From Actinomycetota bacterium (GTDB taxonomy: Bacteria; Actinomycetota; Thermoleophilia; RBG-16-64-13), in the NCBI GenBank assembly GCA_003157225.1, contig PMIZ01000408.1:1-5747 (forward strand): a DNA stretch of 5,747 bases, given 5' to 3'. Below, one piece after another: positions 5,179 to 5,747 of this stretch (positions are counted from its first letter, which is position 1; every line of letters starts with the position of its first letter). The position numbers and the translations under genes were made by a program. Below the pieces are notes generated by a model. That model was given only the letters and a program-made list of their open reading frames with translations. It made no database searches and was not told the origin of the DNA.

Positions 5179-5747
5179 CTACGGACTCCATGACTTCAGG
5201 TTGGTACTACTCCAAGCGGGGCGATCCTACCGGGCAGCGGATCGGTCCCCTCACCTGGGAGCAGCTCTACTCGCTGGCGCAGACGGGACAGCTAAGTTCC
5301 GATGACATAGTCTGGAATCCGCAGCTTCCCGATTGGCTTCTCGCCTCCCAAGTCCCTGGACTCTTTCCGGCGGCGGCCGCTCCCGCCGTACAGGCGCCCC
5401 ACCCTGCGCCGGGGCAAGCGGGAGCCGTCTACCAGGGACGGGCAACCCAGACTGCAGCCCCACCCTCCACCGCTCGTCGCCGCTCCTCGCTCTATTGGGT
5501 CGTGCCGCTGGTCGTGCTGATACTGGTCGGCGCTGCTCTCGGAGCCTATTTCGGCTTGCGGGGCGGGGGTAACGGATCGACCGGCACCAAAGCAACCTGG
5601 ACCAATCTCAATCCCTCTGGTGACGTGCCGCACAAGCGCTCGGGTCAGTCCATGATCTACAACCCAGACACCGGCAAGGTGATTCTTTTCGGAGGGTGTC
5701 CTGGGGCGACCCTCGAGGGCTCTACCGTGACTGAGCAGAAATACACC
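5175..5747 (+). CDS. GYF_2–transmembrane–Kelch-repeat membrane protein (C-terminus beyond window)
   Basis: The 191 visible residues show three parts. Residues 8-64 form a GYF_2 domain: WYYSKRG (10-16), the IGPLTWEQL stretch (23-31), and the closing W-x6-W with ASQVPGLF (47-64). A Pro/Ala/Gln-rich linker (65-100) and a basic RRR (101-103) lead to one hydrophobic segment at about 105-127. After a Gly-rich hinge comes the start of a Kelch beta-propeller: HKRSGQSMIYNPDTGKVILF followed by GG (153-174). The basic residues before the membrane segment predict an inside N-terminus, so GYF_2 should be cytoplasmic and the Kelch propeller outside. GYF domains generally bind proline-rich peptides; the ligand here is unknown. 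AGAAGGAG (5163-5170) lies four bases before the ATG, and the start overlaps the preceding micro-ORF stop. The frame is open at the right edge, so total length is unknown. Confidence 0.85.
   Translation, partial: MTTDSMTSGWYYSKRGDPTGQRIGPLTWEQLYSLAQTGQLSSDDIVWNPQLPDWLLASQVPGLFPAAAAPAVQAPHPAPGQAGAVYQGRATQTAAPPSTARRRSSLYWVVPLVVLILVGAALGAYFGLRGGGNGSTGTKATWTNLNPSGDVPHKRSGQSMIYNPDTGKVILFGGCPGATLEGSTVTEQKYT

Overview
The window is GC-rich DNA with short intergenic gaps, GTG starts and gene content typical of a deep-branching or uncultured member of the Actinomycetota. Pointers are the style of the IPT/TIG and GYF_2–Kelch surface proteins, the small HNH-fold protein, and an Fe-S PD-(D/E)XK nuclease opening with FEIRPYPEFSWS. 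The phylum call is an inference from family resemblance, not from a marker gene.

Left part (1–3114, all + strand): a cell-envelope block. A secreted D-Ala-D-Ala carboxypeptidase (331–1248) is followed by a UUCG-capped terminator (1346–1369). A separate promoter (about 1512–1540) precedes a short exported single-IPT/TIG protein (1584–1979). A membrane-anchored CE4/NodB polysaccharide deacetylase follows (2086–3114) and is probably co-transcribed with the IPT gene. Together they suggest peptidoglycan trimming plus deacetylation of a wall or matrix glycan outside the membrane.

Middle part (3328–4583): two nuclease-fold genes tail to tail, whose stop codons share one CTAG. The + strand gene encodes a 108-residue HNH-fold protein that keeps its zinc cysteines but has lost two of the three HNH signature residues. 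The − strand gene encodes a stand-alone RecB/Cas4-like nuclease with a four-cysteine iron-sulfur site and a probable leaderless GTG start. No CRISPR array, AddA/RecB helicase or restriction partner is visible.

Right part (4584–5747): a gap of roughly 490 bases between divergent genes holds several good inverted repeats, possibly an uncharacterised structured RNA or regulatory region. A TATAGT −10 box follows, then a 33-residue signal-peptide-like ORF whose stop overlaps (ATGA) the start of a GYF_2–TM–Kelch membrane protein. That protein runs off the right edge.

The best candidates for something undescribed are the degenerate HNH protein, the structured divergent intergenic region, and the coupled micro-ORF/GYF-Kelch pair.
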